Part shown: positions 44,919 to 55,238 of the stretch, in pieces
Numbering within the stretch: position 1 is the stretch's first letter
Layout: each line of letters opens with the position of its first letter
NCBI RefSeq assembly: GCF_022429565.1
Contig: NZ_CP092487.1
Coordinates: 212,001 to 276,000, forward strand
Reading direction: 5' to 3'
DNA from: Lutibacter sp. A64
Lineage (GTDB): Bacteria; Bacteroidota; Bacteroidia; Flavobacteriales; Flavobacteriaceae
DNA length: 64,000 nucleotides
Made by a program: the position numbers and the translations under genes
Notes under the pieces: model-generated
Databases searched by the model: none
What the model was told of the DNA's origin: nothing
The model's input: only the letters and a program-made list of their open reading frames with translations

Positions 44919-45641
44919 TTATTATGTGCAGAAATATATAGTTGGTTTTATATATGTGTGTATTATTTTTGAATATTTAGTAAATTTTTATTCCTATTTT
45001 ACATAAAATTTATAACAATAATAAACTTTAAAATTAAGTTTAATTCATTCTGTTAATATTTTAAAAGTAGTTTTTTTATTTAATTATTTTTGTTAATTTA
45101 CTATTTTTAAAGGTATTTAAGGGTGTGATTTTTTATTATAGTAAAAGGTAGAATACTTAATAAGTTAGTTTTTAAAGTATATATATGTTAGGTTTGAAAA
45201 TATACTTTAAGTATTATAGGAAGGATTGACTTAAAAAAAAAGCCCTATAATTAATAAATTATAAGGCTTTCGCGGAGAAAGAGGAACGGGAACTATGATT
45301 TTAATGTATTGATAATCAGGCTGTAATATCTTTATTTATATTGATTACGCACCGAATTACACACCGAATTGTTAATGTGTTGATTGATAGATTTTTAAGG
45401 CGTATTTTAGGTTGATTTTAATTTTTTTGAGTGAAAATTGGTTGATTTTAACTTTGTGTTAATAAAAAAATATTTGTTTTTAAAATTTAACATATAATTA
45501 ATAATCTCCGGGGGTTCGAATCTTTTTTTTTAGGTTCGGGAGTAAACATTAAGAAGTTGTTCAACTTGAAAAAAGTTTAACTTATGGAAGATGTAATAAC
45601 TCTTGATAGATGAATATTTATAGTTTACTAATGAAAATTAA
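44919..45641. other. Intergenic/boundary region with tRNA-like remnants
   Basis: About 720 bp without a gene. It holds AT-rich sequence, nested inverted repeats around 45152-45215 (TTAAAGTATA with TATACTTTAA), a minus-strand terminator (45233-45270), a tRNA-3'-end-like stretch (about 45271-45290) and a T-arm-like CTCCGGGGGTTCGAATC at 45506-45522. The tRNA-like parts are not joined into a complete tRNA. Such remnants are common where elements have integrated and left. Confidence 0.5.
45233..45270 (-). terminator. Minus-strand terminator next to a tRNA-3'-end-like stretch
   Basis: On the minus strand AAAGCCTTATAATT (45270-45257) pairs with AATTATAGGGCTTT (45252-45239, one mismatch) and runs into nine T. 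Just upstream on that strand is CCTCTTTCTCCGCG, which resembles the acceptor-stem end of a tRNA-Ser. Confidence 0.6.
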
Positions 45642-46355
45642 CTAAGGGAAAGCTAAAAAAGAAACTTGTAGTTCACCAATCTTTTTGTAACCCAATGGAT
45701 TCATATGGATAGGGTCATAATAGTATAAACCATTATTGTATATATTAAAACCACCTAAAGTGAACTGATCAAGAAATTGTATCCCATGTAATTCACAAAT
45801 CATTTTTTGCATTTCAACGTATTTAATCATTCCCTGTTTGTAAAATGGATCATAAGCACCTCTATCATTAAAAGCTTTGCTAGATGTAAAAAAGTATATC
45901 GTAGCTTTTGGGTTTATATCATATATTTTATTAATACAATAGTTAATTCCTCCAGCTTGAGTTATTCTTTTATTTTCATCATAGCCATCAAGATCTGTGT
46001 AATCAGTGTAGTTTCCGATGTCTCTTTTATTAGTATAATCATTTGTTGATGCCCAAAGAATATAAATATCAAATACACCTGCTTCATCAACTTGTTGCTG
46101 CATAGATTTTCCTTGTAAAGAAGAAAATCCTTCACCTGGTACTCCATAATTAGTAATAGTCATTCCTAAGTGTTTTTTCCATAGTATTTTTGCACTATCG
46201 CTCGCTGGTATAACTGAAACAGAACCTCCAAAAACGGCTACAGATTTACCGTAGTTTAAAGATTTTTTAAATGTTATTGAATCTACTTCAATTTGTGAAA
46301 AAGCATTTGAGGTTAAAAAAAACAAGAAAATGAAATAATTTAAACTTCTTTTCAT
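45642..46355 (-). CDS. Secreted SGNH/GDSL hydrolase
   Basis: 237-residue protein with a signal peptide (…FFLTSNAFS then Q). SGNH blocks: AVFGGSVSV with likely nucleophile Ser45, a central Gly (NYGVPGEGFSS), Asn in WASTNDY, and DPIHMNP with Asp214 and His217. It should be an esterase or acetyl-esterase in the periplasm. It lies alone between the boundary region and the ABC ATPase gene, and I see no PUL-type operator in front of it. Substrate unknown; deacetylation of a glycan is possible. Confidence 0.8.
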   Translation of the reverse strand: MKRSLNYFIFLFFLTSNAFSQIEVDSITFKKSLNYGKSVAVFGGSVSVIPASDSAKILWKKHLGMTITNYGVPGEGFSSLQGKSMQQQVDEAGVFDIYILWASTNDYTNKRDIGNYTDYTDLDGYDENKRITQAGGINYCINKIYDINPKATIYFFTSSKAFNDRGAYDPFYKQGMIKYVEMQKMICELHGIQFLDQFTLGGFNIYNNGLYYYDPIHMNPLGYKKIGELQVSFLAFP

Positions 46356-46459
46356 AAAAATTGTATTTTAAATTAAAAAAAATAAAGATATTTATAACTG
46401 ACCGATTAATTAGTTTTAATGATAACAGTTAAAGCAGAAAAAAAACAAGAAATTTTAAA

Positions 46460-47122
46460 TTATATAATTCTCCCATCTAAAAGATTAATAATACGAGATC
46501 CATACGTAGCATTTTTTTCTGAATGGGTAACTTGAATAATAGTGACACCTTCATTATTTAATTGCTTAAAGAGTTCCATAATTTCTTCACCTTGTTTTGA
46601 ATTTAGATTACCAGTAGGCTCATCAGCTAAAATAAGTTTAGGTTTTGTTATTAAAGCTCTTGCAATTCCGACCAATTGTTGTTGCCCACCACTAAGTTGC
46701 GTAGGGAAGAGATCTTTTTTACCTACAATATTAAAACGATCTAACATATCTGCTACTAGTGCTTTTCTTTCTGAAGCACTAATTTTTTTATATAAAAGTG
46801 GCATCTCTAAATTTTCATAAACCGTTAATTCGTCAATTAAATGATATGCTTGAAATACAAAACCAATGTATTGTTTATAAATATTAGCTCGGTGTTTTTC
46901 TTTTAATTTGTGAATAGGTTCATCTAAAAAATTATAAGCACCTTCATTAAAATTATCGAGCATTCCAATAATATTTAATAAAGTTGATTTTCCTGAACCT
47001 GACGGCCCCATTACAGAGATAAATTCTCCTTCTTTAACTTCTAGGTCAATGTCTTTTAACAAAAAGATACGTTGACCTCCAGAGTTTACCCATTTAAAAA
47101 TGTTGTTAAGTTGTAATATCAT
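46460..47122 (-). CDS. ABC transporter ATPase, LolD/MacB type
   Basis: 220-residue ATPase. Walker A GPSGSGKST (residues 39-47), Q-loop in FVFQAYHL, signature LSGGQQQ, Walker B LILADEPTGNLNS and switch His in VTHSEK are all intact. The family pairs with FtsX/MacB-type permeases for lipoprotein release or export of peptides and antibiotics. Its only neighbour of that type, 27 bp upstream, has lost its N-terminal half, so this system is probably non-functional here unless another permease serves it. Confidence 0.9.
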   Translation of the reverse strand: MILQLNNIFKWVNSGGQRIFLLKDIDLEVKEGEFISVMGPSGSGKSTLLNIIGMLDNFNEGAYNFLDEPIHKLKEKHRANIYKQYIGFVFQAYHLIDELTVYENLEMPLLYKKISASERKALVADMLDRFNIVGKKDLFPTQLSGGQQQLVGIARALITKPKLILADEPTGNLNSKQGEEIMELFKQLNNEGVTIIQVTHSEKNATYGSRIINLLDGRII

Positions 47123-47149
47123 TATAATTTATTTTTTTAGAAATTAAAA

Positions 47150-48423
47150 TTATTCGTTTCTTAATGCTTTCACAGGATTATTATTTGCAGCTTTAAAACT
47201 CTGCAAGCTCACTGTTATTATGGCTATTTTAAAGGCAATAATTCCAGATAATGCAAAAATCCACCAATCGATAGAAGTTTTATAAGCGAAATTTTCCAGC
47301 CATTTATTCATAACAAACCAAGAAGTTGGAACTGCAATAATAAATGCCAATGCAACCCATTTTATAAAATCTTTGTTTAAGAGTATTAAAATATCTTTTA
47401 TTGTTGCTCCATTTACTTTTCTAATACCTATTTCTTTTACTCGAGTGCGTGCAGTAAAAAAGGTTAATCCTAACAGTCCAATTACAGCTATTAATATTGC
47501 AATAAAACTGAAAAAACTAATAATTTTCTGTTGTGCAATAAACGATTTGTAGTTCGAAACCAATAAATCGTCTAGAAAAGAAACTTCAAATGGTGTTTCA
47601 GGAAATCTTTCCTTCCAAAGTTTGTCAATTTCAGTTATTAAATTTTGAATGTCAGATGATTGAAATCTAATATTAACCGTAGTATACCCCCATCCATCCC
47701 AATTAGGGTTTGACATAATAAGCATTGGTTGTACGGCATTTTCTAAAGATGCAAAATTGAAATCTTGCACAACACCTATTACTTCTAGATCTCCATCTCT
47801 ATGTATAAATTTGTTTAATGGATTGTCCCAACCAGATTTTTTCGCTAATTGTTCATTTATTAAAATAGCATTTTTGTCGAAATTGCTATTCATTTTAAAA
47901 TTTCTTCCTGAAAGTAATTCAATATTAAAACACTCCAAAAAGTCGGCATCGGTATATAAGGCATTTAACATAGAGATTTCTTCTTCGTCGCCAATTCTAT
48001 AACCATTTCCGGTGATTCCATTACCAATTTTTTGGCTAGATAAACTTACTGATTGAATTTCTGCAAGTTGTTGTAAATCTTGTTTAAATGGTAACAATTC
48101 GTTGTTAAGAAATTCACCATCAGCTTGCAGTGTAATTATATTTTCAGAATCAAACCCGAGTTCAGAATTCAGTAAAAAGCTGTTTTGACGTGCAACAATT
48201 AAAACTGCAATTAATAACATAATAACAATTGTAAATTGAAATGAAATTAAAAAATTTCCTGTTGCTTTTTTAGGATTATTAACTATTAAAGAGTCTTTTA
48301 AAGGTTCAGTACCTTTCGTAAATTTAAATTGTTGTGTTGAAAAGTAAGTGACTAAAAATGATAACAAAAGAATTGTTAGAAATAGAAATATACCAATTGA
48401 CAATGTATTATTCTTGACAAACT
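47150..48423 (-). pseudogene. FtsX/MacB-type ABC permease, 5'-truncated
   Basis: The open part (start TTG at 48403, 417 residues) matches only the second half of a Bacteroidetes FtsX-like permease: one membrane segment, a periplasmic domain (LGFDSENIITLQADGEF… GRNFKMNSNFDKNAILINEQLAKKSG), then three membrane segments ending VKALRNE. Full proteins are near 780-800 residues, with a first membrane segment and another periplasmic domain before this point. Upstream of 48403 the frame meets a stop at 48422-48424, exactly where transposase-like sequence begins. So the gene was cut by an insertion. Residual expression is possible but a normal permease is not. Confidence 0.8.
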
Positions 48424-49417
48424 ATACTATAGATATTATTCCATCAGATTTTAGAGATTTTTTTGTTAACAGTTCAGAATCAATTCAACAAGAAATTGTA
48501 TCCTCATTATTGTCTTTATCTTTACAAGAGAGTAAAGTGAAAGATGTTGGACATATTAGAGCTTTAAGTGTCAACATTGTAAAGACAAACATGTTCGAGC
48601 CAATGACAAACTCAAAGGTGTTCAACGTTATTTTTGTAATGGTTGTAAGAAGAATTTTAACGAAACTACAGGGGGGGTATAATATAAAAAAGAAGGAGAG
48701 GTTAAATCGTTATCTATATTGCTTGTTATCAGGTTGTAGTATTAGAAAAAGTGCAAAAGAAACAGAAATATCTATTCAAATATCTTTTGATTGGCATTAT
48801 AAACTTCTCACTTCATTTTCTAGTGAATCTGTAGACGAATTTCAAGGGATTGTAGAGAGTGATGATTTATTTTTTGTTTATTCATAAAAAGGAAATCTCC
48901 ATTTGGATAGAAAACCAAAAAAGCGAGGTGAAAAGGCAAGTAAAGCAGGCATAAGTGAAGGGAAAGTTGTTGTAGTAGCAACTTGCGACAGAGTTGGAAA
49001 CAAAGATTTTAAAGTAGTTACAATAGGTCTTATTAGTAAACAAGATTTAGACAATATACTTAAAGGTAAACTAGATAAGGCAGATGTAATTTGTAGTTAC
49101 AGTCATAGAAGCTATGGTGCATTTGCAAAAGACAATACAATTATCCACAAAAAATTCAACACATCAAAAGGGTAACGAACTGTGGATAAAGTATATCACG
49201 TGCAAAATGTGAATAAATATGGATATGAGATTGAGAAGATTTATGGATTCTTTTAATGGTGTAGCTACAAAAAATTCAAAATTATTTGAATTGGTTCTTG
49301 GTACTTGAAAAGATAAAGAACTCAACCAGTAAGATGGCAGCAGTAACAGCCATCGCTTTTGCTTCAAATAACGTATGGCTTGAGTATAAACAACTATTGT
49401 TCAAAATGTTAATTTGA
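48423..49417 (+). pseudogene. IS1595-type transposase, multiply disrupted
   Basis: Reading across frames restores an IS1595-family (ISXO2-like DDE) transposase. N-terminal helix region: DIIPSDFRDFF from 48432. Zinc ribbon in another frame from 48563: CQHCKDKHVRAN … YFCNGCKKNF. Return to the first frame at 48678 (YNIKKKERLNRYLY). Catalytic-core start at about 48865 (ESDDLFF). In-frame stop TAA at 48885, where GAA is expected. DRKPKKRGEKASKAGI … CDRVGNKDFKV … CSYSHRSYGAFAK. Second in-frame stop at 49173. Further shifts near 49215 and 49270. End region NYLNWFLVLEKIKNST … NNVWLEYKQ, with TGA at 49415-49417. At least two nonsense changes and four frameshifts. No terminal repeats recognised. Confidence 0.88.
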
Positions 49418-49538
49418 ACTTAGCTTTTTTAATTGAGTTAAGTTTTTAAACTCCTTACCTTATAATGTAGATATGATATATGTTTTATTGTGTTAATAAT
49501 TATACTATAATTTTAAGATTGGATAATAACAGCATAAT

Positions 49539-49557
49539 ATCAGGATTGTACAAGATA
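49539..49557 (+). promoter_or_regulatory. Ten-bp-period direct repeat (site U1)
   Basis: ATCAGGATTGTACAAGATA: CAGGAT at 49541-49546 and CAAGAT at 49551-49556, one helical turn apart. Similar to U2 and U3. Confidence 0.4.
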
Positions 49558-49682
49558 GTTTATTGAAATGTAATTACTTAATTTGTATTACTGTTGTTAA
49601 TAAAATAGATAATTTAATTATAGCTTTTATAAGATGCAGTGACTATATAGTAAGATTATTAATGATTTGATTGAGTTTGGTT

Positions 49683-49720
49683 AATATTCTTTAACAAAAT
49701 ATATTTTGTTAAAGAATATT
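49683..49720. repeat. 38-bp perfect palindrome
   Basis: AATATTCTTTAACAAAATA (49683-49701) followed at once by its exact reverse complement (49702-49720). It could be a bidirectional terminator insulating the PUL, a protein-binding site or an insertion scar. Confidence 0.85.
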
Positions 49721-49736
49721 TTATTCTAAATTTAGT

Positions 49737-49756
49737 TTGCAGGATAGTGCAGGATG
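49737..49756 (+). promoter_or_regulatory. Ten-bp-period direct repeat (site U2), before sulfatase-GH78
   Basis: TTGCAGGATAGTGCAGGATG: GCAGGAT at 49739-49745 and 49749-49755, start spacing 10. It lies 78 bp upstream of the ATG at 49834. Likely operator of the ulvan-type PUL; the regulator is not encoded in this window. Confidence 0.5.
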
Positions 49757-49833
49757 TAATGAACTTTAATTAATTTTAATTTTATAATCAATTATATTTA
49801 AACATAAATACACATACATAATCTATTATTTAT

Positions 49834-52800
49834 ATGCGAAAATTCAATTTTTTATTAGGAATTTTATTGTCTCTAACTTGTTATAAACAGGTGTTATCTC
49901 AAGAGAAAGGAGGAGATAAAAACAAACCAAATATTATTTTTATTTTAACTGATGATCAACGCTTTGATGCAATTGGTTATGCCGGAAATAAATATGTAGA
50001 AACTCCAGAGATGGATGCTTTGGCAAAGGGTGGATCTTATTTTCATAACGCTATAGTAACCACACCAATTTGTTCAGCAAGTAGATCATCTATTTGGACA
50101 GGTTTACATGAGCGTACGCATAACTATGATTTTCAAACAGGAAATTTAAGAACTGAGTATATGAACAATGCGTACCCGTTGTTACTTAGAAATAATGGAT
50201 ATTATACTGGGTTTTACGGGAAATTTGGAGCTAAATACGATGATTTAGATAAGCAATTTGACGATTATGAATCATATGATAGAAATAACAGGTACAAAGA
50301 CAAAAGAGGGTATTATTATAAAACAATTGATAAAGATACGGTACATTTAACACGATATACTGGACAAAAAGCCTTAGATTTTATTGAGAATTCATCTAAA
50401 GAAAAACCATTCCTTTTATCATTAAGTTTTAGTGCACCACACGCACATGACGGAGCTGTTGAACAATATTTTTGGCAAGGTACCACAGATAAATTATTAA
50501 CAGAAGCGACAATTCCGGGGCCGAAATTAGCCGAGGATAAGTATTTTGAAGCACAACCTCAAATAGTTAAAGACGGATTTAGTAGGTTGCGTTGGACTTG
50601 GCGTTATGATACTCCTGAAAAATACCAACATAGTATGAAAGGGTATTATAGAATGATTTCTGGAGTTGATTTAGAAATTGCTAAAATACGTGAGAAATTA
50701 AAAGAAAAAGGTTTGGATAAAAATACCGTAATCATTGTAATGGGTGATAACGGATATTTTCAAGGAGAACGTCAATTAGCTGGTAAATGGCTAATGTATG
50801 ACAACTCTATTCGTGTACCGCTAATTATTTACGATCCAAGAGTAAACAATCATAAAGATGTAGATGAAATGGCGTTGAATATAGATGTTACTTCGACCAT
50901 TGCTGATATTGCAGGGATAGACGTACCCGATGAATGGCAAGGTAAAAGTTTAATGCCAATAGTTAAGGGTGAGAAAAAATCAATAGAAAGAGATACCATT
51001 CTTATAGAACATCTTTGGGATTTTAGTGAAATTCCACCAAGTGAAGGTGTAAGAACTAAAGAATGGAAATATTTTAGATATGTAAACGATAAAACTATTG
51101 AAGAACTTTATAATTTAGAAAAAGATCCTAATGAAACAAAAAATTTAATAGGAAGTAAAAGGTATAAAAAAGTTGCGGATAATTTACGTTTAAAATTAGA
51201 TGAACTTATTAAGAAAAATAGCGATAAATATAGAAATCCACCTACAAATTTAACAGTTGAATTAATTAGAGAACCAGAAACTGATGTTGAGATTTTTGAT
51301 TTAAAACCTGAATTTGGTTGGAATGTGCCAATTGAATCTAATTTTCAAGGAGCATACCAGATATTAGTAGCTTCAACAAAAGAAATTATTAACGCTAATA
51401 ATGGAGACGTTTGGGATAGTAAACGTGTAAGTTCAAGTAAATCAACTGATGTTGAATACCAAGGGGAACCATTGGAAGTCGGAAAAACATACTATTGGAA
51501 AGTTAGAATTTGGGATGAAGCTAATAGATTAGTTGACTATTCTGAACCTCAAAAATTCACTACAGGGAAAAGTGATAGCTATATTATTTCTACAGAAAAT
51601 AAATTTATAGAAAATAAAATTAAACCTGTAAATTTTGAAAAAAGAGGTGATTTCTATTTCATCGATTTTGGAAAAGCCGCTTTTGCAACTTTAAATTTTA
51701 CTTACAATGCTAAAACACCACATACAATTACTGTTCGAGTTGGTGAAATGTTAGATGATAATGGCAATGTAAATAGAGTTGTACCAAAGAAAAGTAATAT
51801 TCGTTACCAAGAGTTAAAGGTAGATGTAAAACCAGGTAAAACAGAATACCAAATAAAGGTGCAAACCGACGAGAGAAATACAAGACCAAATAAAGCAATT
51901 CCTTTACCAGATGGTTTTCCACCATTAGTTCCATACAGATATGCAGAAATTGAAGGCTTTCAAGGAGAGTTAAAAGCTGAAGATTTTACACAATTAGCTT
52001 TTAATACCTATTGGGATGAAGATGCAAGTAGTTTTACAAGTAATAATGATATTTTAAATCAGGTTTGGGATTTGTCAAAATACTCTATAAAAGCAACAAC
52101 TTTTAATGGATTATATGTTGATGGAGATAGAGAGCGTATTCCTTATGAAGCAGATGCGTACTTAAATCAATTAAGTCATTATACTACTGATAGAGAATAT
52201 GCAATGGCAAGACGTACCATTGAGTATTTTATGCAACACCCAACTTGGCCAACAGAATGGCAGCAACACGTACCTTTATTAATCTATGCAGATTATATGT
52301 ATACAGGTAACACCGAATTAATTGAGCGTTATTATGAGGCATTAAAACATAAATCTTTATTTGAATTATCTAATGAAGATGGTTTAATTACGTCTACTAA
52401 GGTTGATAAGGAATTTATGAGGAAGTTAGGTTTCCCTGATGGATACAAAAAACCATTAACAGACATAGTAGATTGGCCTTCAAAGAATTTTGCAGGTAGT
52501 AAAACTAAAGGAGAGCGTGATGGATTTGTATTTAAGCCTTACAGTACAGTAATCAATGCCTTTTTTTATGAAAATATGAAAATTATGGCTGAGTTTGCTA
52601 AATTATTAGGGAAAACGCAAGAAGCATTAGATTTTGAATATAGAGCTGCAAAAGCTAAAAAAGCAGTGAATGAACAAATGTTTAATAAAGAAAAAGGTGT
52701 TTATGTAGATGGAATTGGTACAGACCACGCATCTTTACACGCAAATATGATGCCTTTAGCTTTTGGGTTGGTTCCTCAAGAACATTATCAATCTGTATTA

Positions 52801-53361
52801 GATTACGTAAAATCTAGAGGTATGGCTTGTAGTGTTTACGGAGCACAATTTTTAATGGATGGCTTATACAATGCAGGTGAAGAAGATTATGCCCTTGAAT
52901 TATTAGCTAGTAAAGCAAAAAGAAGTTGGTACAATATGATTCGTGTAGGATCTACAATTACATTAGAAGCTTGGGATTATGAATATAAAGTAAACTTAGA
53001 TTGGAATCACGCTTGGGGTGCGGCACCAGCAAATGTTATTCCTAGAGGGTTATGGGGAATTAAACCAAAAACACCTGGGTTTGGTATAGCAACTATTAAA
53101 CCTCAAATGAGTAAATTAAGATCAAGTTCAATTAAAGTACCAACCGTAAGAGGTACTATTAAAGCAACTTATAAGTACAATGGCGCTAGACTTCAAACAT
53201 ATGAAATTGAGATACCTGCAAATATGGTAGCTGAATTTTCTTTAAATGATATAGAAGGAAAAGATTTTATTCACAATGGTGAAAAAGTACCATCAGCTTT
53301 TGATGTAGTACGTTTAGCACCAGGAAAACATACTATTCAGCTTAAAATTAACTCGTTTTAA
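49834..53361 (+). CDS. S1 sulfatase fused to GH78 alpha-L-rhamnosidase
   Basis: 1175-residue two-enzyme protein. Signal peptide [22 protein letters not shown]. Residues ~28-475 are an S1 sulfatase: [13 protein letters not shown] metal site, maturation motif C-S-A-S-R at Cys80 ([14 protein letters not shown]), [17 protein letters not shown]. Residues ~480-580 are a fibronectin-like linker ([13 protein letters not shown]), followed by the rhamnosidase beta-domains and an (alpha/alpha)6 catalytic domain with [18 protein letters not shown] and [16 protein letters not shown]. The ulvan PUL of Formosa agariphila encodes an S1_25-GH78 fusion of the same layout, which fits desulfation of rhamnose-3-sulfate followed by rhamnose release. 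CSASR has Ala in place of the usual Pro of CxPxR. Confidence 0.92.
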   Translation: MRKFNFLLGILLSLTCYKQVLSQEKGGDKNKPNIIFILTDDQRFDAIGYAGNKYVETPEMDALAKGGSYFHNAIVTTPICSASRSSIWTGLHERTHNYDFQTGNLRTEYMNNAYPLLLRNNGYYTGFYGKFGAKYDDLDKQFDDYESYDRNNRYKDKRGYYYKTIDKDTVHLTRYTGQKALDFIENSSKEKPFLLSLSFSAPHAHDGAVEQYFWQGTTDKLLTEATIPGPKLAEDKYFEAQPQIVKDGFSRLRWTWRYDTPEKYQHSMKGYYRMISGVDLEIAKIREKLKEKGLDKNTVIIVMGDNGYFQGERQLAGKWLMYDNSIRVPLIIYDPRVNNHKDVDEMALNIDVTSTIADIAGIDVPDEWQGKSLMPIVKGEKKSIERDTILIEHLWDFSEIPPSEGVRTKEWKYFRYVNDKTIEELYNLEKDPNETKNLIGSKRYKKVADNLRLKLDELIKKNSDKYRNPPTNLTVELIREPETDVEIFDLKPEFGWNVPIESNFQGAYQILVASTKEIINANNGDVWDSKRVSSSKSTDVEYQGEPLEVGKTYYWKVRIWDEANRLVDYSEPQKFTTGKSDSYIISTENKFIENKIKPVNFEKRGDFYFIDFGKAAFATLNFTYNAKTPHTITVRVGEMLDDNGNVNRVVPKKSNIRYQELKVDVKPGKTEYQIKVQTDERNTRPNKAIPLPDGFPPLVPYRYAEIEGFQGELKAEDFTQLAFNTYWDEDASSFTSNNDILNQVWDLSKYSIKATTFNGLYVDGDRERIPYEADAYLNQLSHYTTDREYAMARRTIEYFMQHPTWPTEWQQHVPLLIYADYMYTGNTELIERYYEALKHKSLFELSNEDGLITSTKVDKEFMRKLGFPDGYKKPLTDIVDWPSKNFAGSKTKGERDGFVFKPYSTVINAFFYENMKIMAEFAKLLGKTQEALDFEYRAAKAKKAVNEQMFNKEKGVYVDGIGTDHASLHANMMPLAFGLVPQEHYQSVLDYVKSRGMACSVYGAQFLMDGLYNAGEEDYALELLASKAKRSWYNMIRVGSTITLEAWDYEYKVNLDWNHAWGAAPANVIPRGLWGIKPKTPGFGIATIKPQMSKLRSSSIKVPTVRGTIKATYKYNGARLQTYEIEIPANMVAEFSLNDIEGKDFIHNGEKVPSAFDVVRLAPGKHTIQLKINSF

Positions 53362-53376
53362 TTAACCGATCAAAAC

Positions 53377-55227
53377 ATGAATACACGTTTATTTGTATTA
53401 ATATTAATAACAATTAGCTTTTATTCATGTTTTGATGATAAGAAGGCTGTAATTGACGGTGAATTAAAAAAGTGGCATAGAATTACATTAGAGTTTCAAG
53501 GACCAGAAACAAGTGAACTTGCCGAAGATAATCCATTTTTAAATTATCGCTTAGATGTAACTTTTAAAAATAATGGAAAGCAATATGTAATTCCTGGTTT
53601 TTATGCAGCTGACGGTAATGCAGCTGAAACTAGCAGCGTAGCCGGAAATAGTTGGAAAGTGCGTTTTACACCCGATGCTAATGGAGAATGGACTTACAAT
53701 GTTTCTTTTAAAAAAGGAGCAAATATTGCAGTAGCTGACGATTCTAGTGATGGAGCGAGTGCAGGGTTTATGGACGGACAAACTGGGGAATTTACCATTG
53801 TAAATTCTAACAAAAAAGGAATTGATAATAGAGCAAAAGGCCGTTTGCAATATGTTGGAGAATCTTATTTAAAGTTTGCTGAAAGTCAAAAATACTTTAT
53901 AAAACTTGGAGTTGATGCCCCAGAAAATTTATTAGCTTATAATGATTTTGATGTTTCAACAAACGCCTTAGGTTTTCAGAAGAAATGGGAACCTCATGCC
54001 AAAGATTTTGATGAAAATGCAAAACCATATTTATGGAAAGAAACCAAAGGAAAGAACCTGTTAGGTGCCATTAATTACTTAGCTAAAGAAGAACTAAATG
54101 TATTTTCATTTTTAACATTTAATGTGGATGGTGATGATAGAAATATATTTCCTCATCTATTAAAAGTTCCTATTCCGGAATACGAAGTATATTCTAGTAA
54201 AAAGAAGAACAAAGAAGCTTGGGAAACCATGTTTCATAAAACAAGGTTTGATGTTTCTAAATTGGCACAATGGGAGCGAATTTTTGAATATGCTGAAACC
54301 AAAGGTATGTTCCTTCATTTTAAAACTCATGAAACAGAAACCGATCACTTAATGGATAAAGGTGTTTTTGGTGTTGAAGGTAAATTATATTACAGAGAAT
54401 TGATTGCTAGGTTTGGACATCACTTAGCTATGAACTGGAACCTAGGTGAAGAAAACAATCAACCTATTTCAGAAGTGATAAAAGTTGCGGAATATGTTTC
54501 TAACATAGATGCCTATAACAGCCACTTGGTAATTCATACGTTTCCAAACAAAGATCATAGATATGTTGAACTAATAGGTGATCAATCCTTATTAACCGGT
54601 GCTTCTTTGCAATTAAGTCATCCTGATTTTAACGATGTTCATCCGAGAGTATTAAAGTGGCGAAACAAATCTAATGCAACAGGAAAAAAGTGGGCATTAG
54701 CTGTTGATGAACCCGGAAAAGCCAACGTTGCTTTACTTCCTGATGACGAAGACCCTGAACATAATTATGCTCGCTCCAGAGCTTTGTGGGGTACCTTAAT
54801 GGCCGGAGGTTTTGGAGTAGAATGGTATTTTGGGTATGCAAGTCCAAATTCAGATTTAACCTGTCAAGATTTTAGAAGTAGAGACCTGTTTTGGGATCAA
54901 AATAAACACGCATTAAATTTTTTCAATAACCATATTCCATTTTGGGAAATGGGACCAAGCGATAACCTAACTGTAGATGAAGTCTCTTATTGTATGGCTA
55001 AAAAAGATGAAGTTTATGTGGTTTATACTGAATCTAATGCCGATAAAATTAAACTAGATGTTGGAACTTCAGGAAATAGTTTTCAAGTGAAATGGTTCGA
55101 CCCTAGAAACGGTGGAGATTTACAAAATGGTTCAGTAGCTATAGTGAAAGCGAATGGAATTGTTGAACTAGGAACACCACCTTCAGAGTACGAAAAAGAC
55201 TGGGTTGTTTTAGTGACTAAAAAGTAA
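53377..55227 (+). CDS. DUF5060-domain lipoprotein, putative glycoside hydrolase
   Basis: 616-residue lipoprotein (lipobox YSC then FDDKK). The N-terminal ~130 residues form an Ig-like DUF5060 domain (WHRITLEFQGPETSELAEDNPFLNYRLDVTF). A TIM-barrel-like part follows: KLGVDAPENLLAYNDFDV, NVFSFLTFNVDGDDRNIF, RFGHHLAMNWNLGEENNQP (Glu candidates in GEEN), and KKWALAVDEPGKAN with a possible second Glu. A beta domain ends it. Proteins of this type occur in ulvan and alginate PULs and are thought to be glycosidases, but I cannot name an activity. It begins 15 bp after the fusion gene. Confidence 0.75.
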   Translation: MNTRLFVLILITISFYSCFDDKKAVIDGELKKWHRITLEFQGPETSELAEDNPFLNYRLDVTFKNNGKQYVIPGFYAADGNAAETSSVAGNSWKVRFTPDANGEWTYNVSFKKGANIAVADDSSDGASAGFMDGQTGEFTIVNSNKKGIDNRAKGRLQYVGESYLKFAESQKYFIKLGVDAPENLLAYNDFDVSTNALGFQKKWEPHAKDFDENAKPYLWKETKGKNLLGAINYLAKEELNVFSFLTFNVDGDDRNIFPHLLKVPIPEYEVYSSKKKNKEAWETMFHKTRFDVSKLAQWERIFEYAETKGMFLHFKTHETETDHLMDKGVFGVEGKLYYRELIARFGHHLAMNWNLGEENNQPISEVIKVAEYVSNIDAYNSHLVIHTFPNKDHRYVELIGDQSLLTGASLQLSHPDFNDVHPRVLKWRNKSNATGKKWALAVDEPGKANVALLPDDEDPEHNYARSRALWGTLMAGGFGVEWYFGYASPNSDLTCQDFRSRDLFWDQNKHALNFFNNHIPFWEMGPSDNLTVDEVSYCMAKKDEVYVVYTESNADKIKLDVGTSGNSFQVKWFDPRNGGDLQNGSVAIVKANGIVELGTPPSEYEKDWVVLVTKK

Positions 55228-55238
55228 TAATTATTTGG

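Larger units (their letters stand above)
49418..49833. other. 416-bp upstream region of the ulvan-type PUL
   Basis: Contains a 38-bp perfect palindrome (49683-49720) and two 10-bp-period direct-repeat sites (49539-49557 and 49737-49756), listed separately. No TAnTTTG box at a clear position and no gene. Confidence 0.6.

Noticed and set aside
45152-45215. Nested inverted repeats as a riboswitch or small RNA
   Set aside because: AT-only stems in a very AT-rich region; no conserved motif or clear promoter.
45506-45522. Complete tRNA gene
   Set aside because: Only a T-arm-like piece is visible; no acceptor stem, D-arm or anticodon arm can be paired around it.
46542-46820. Plus-strand frame opposite the ABC ATPase
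   Set aside because: Lies wholly over the conserved Walker and signature regions of the minus-strand gene.
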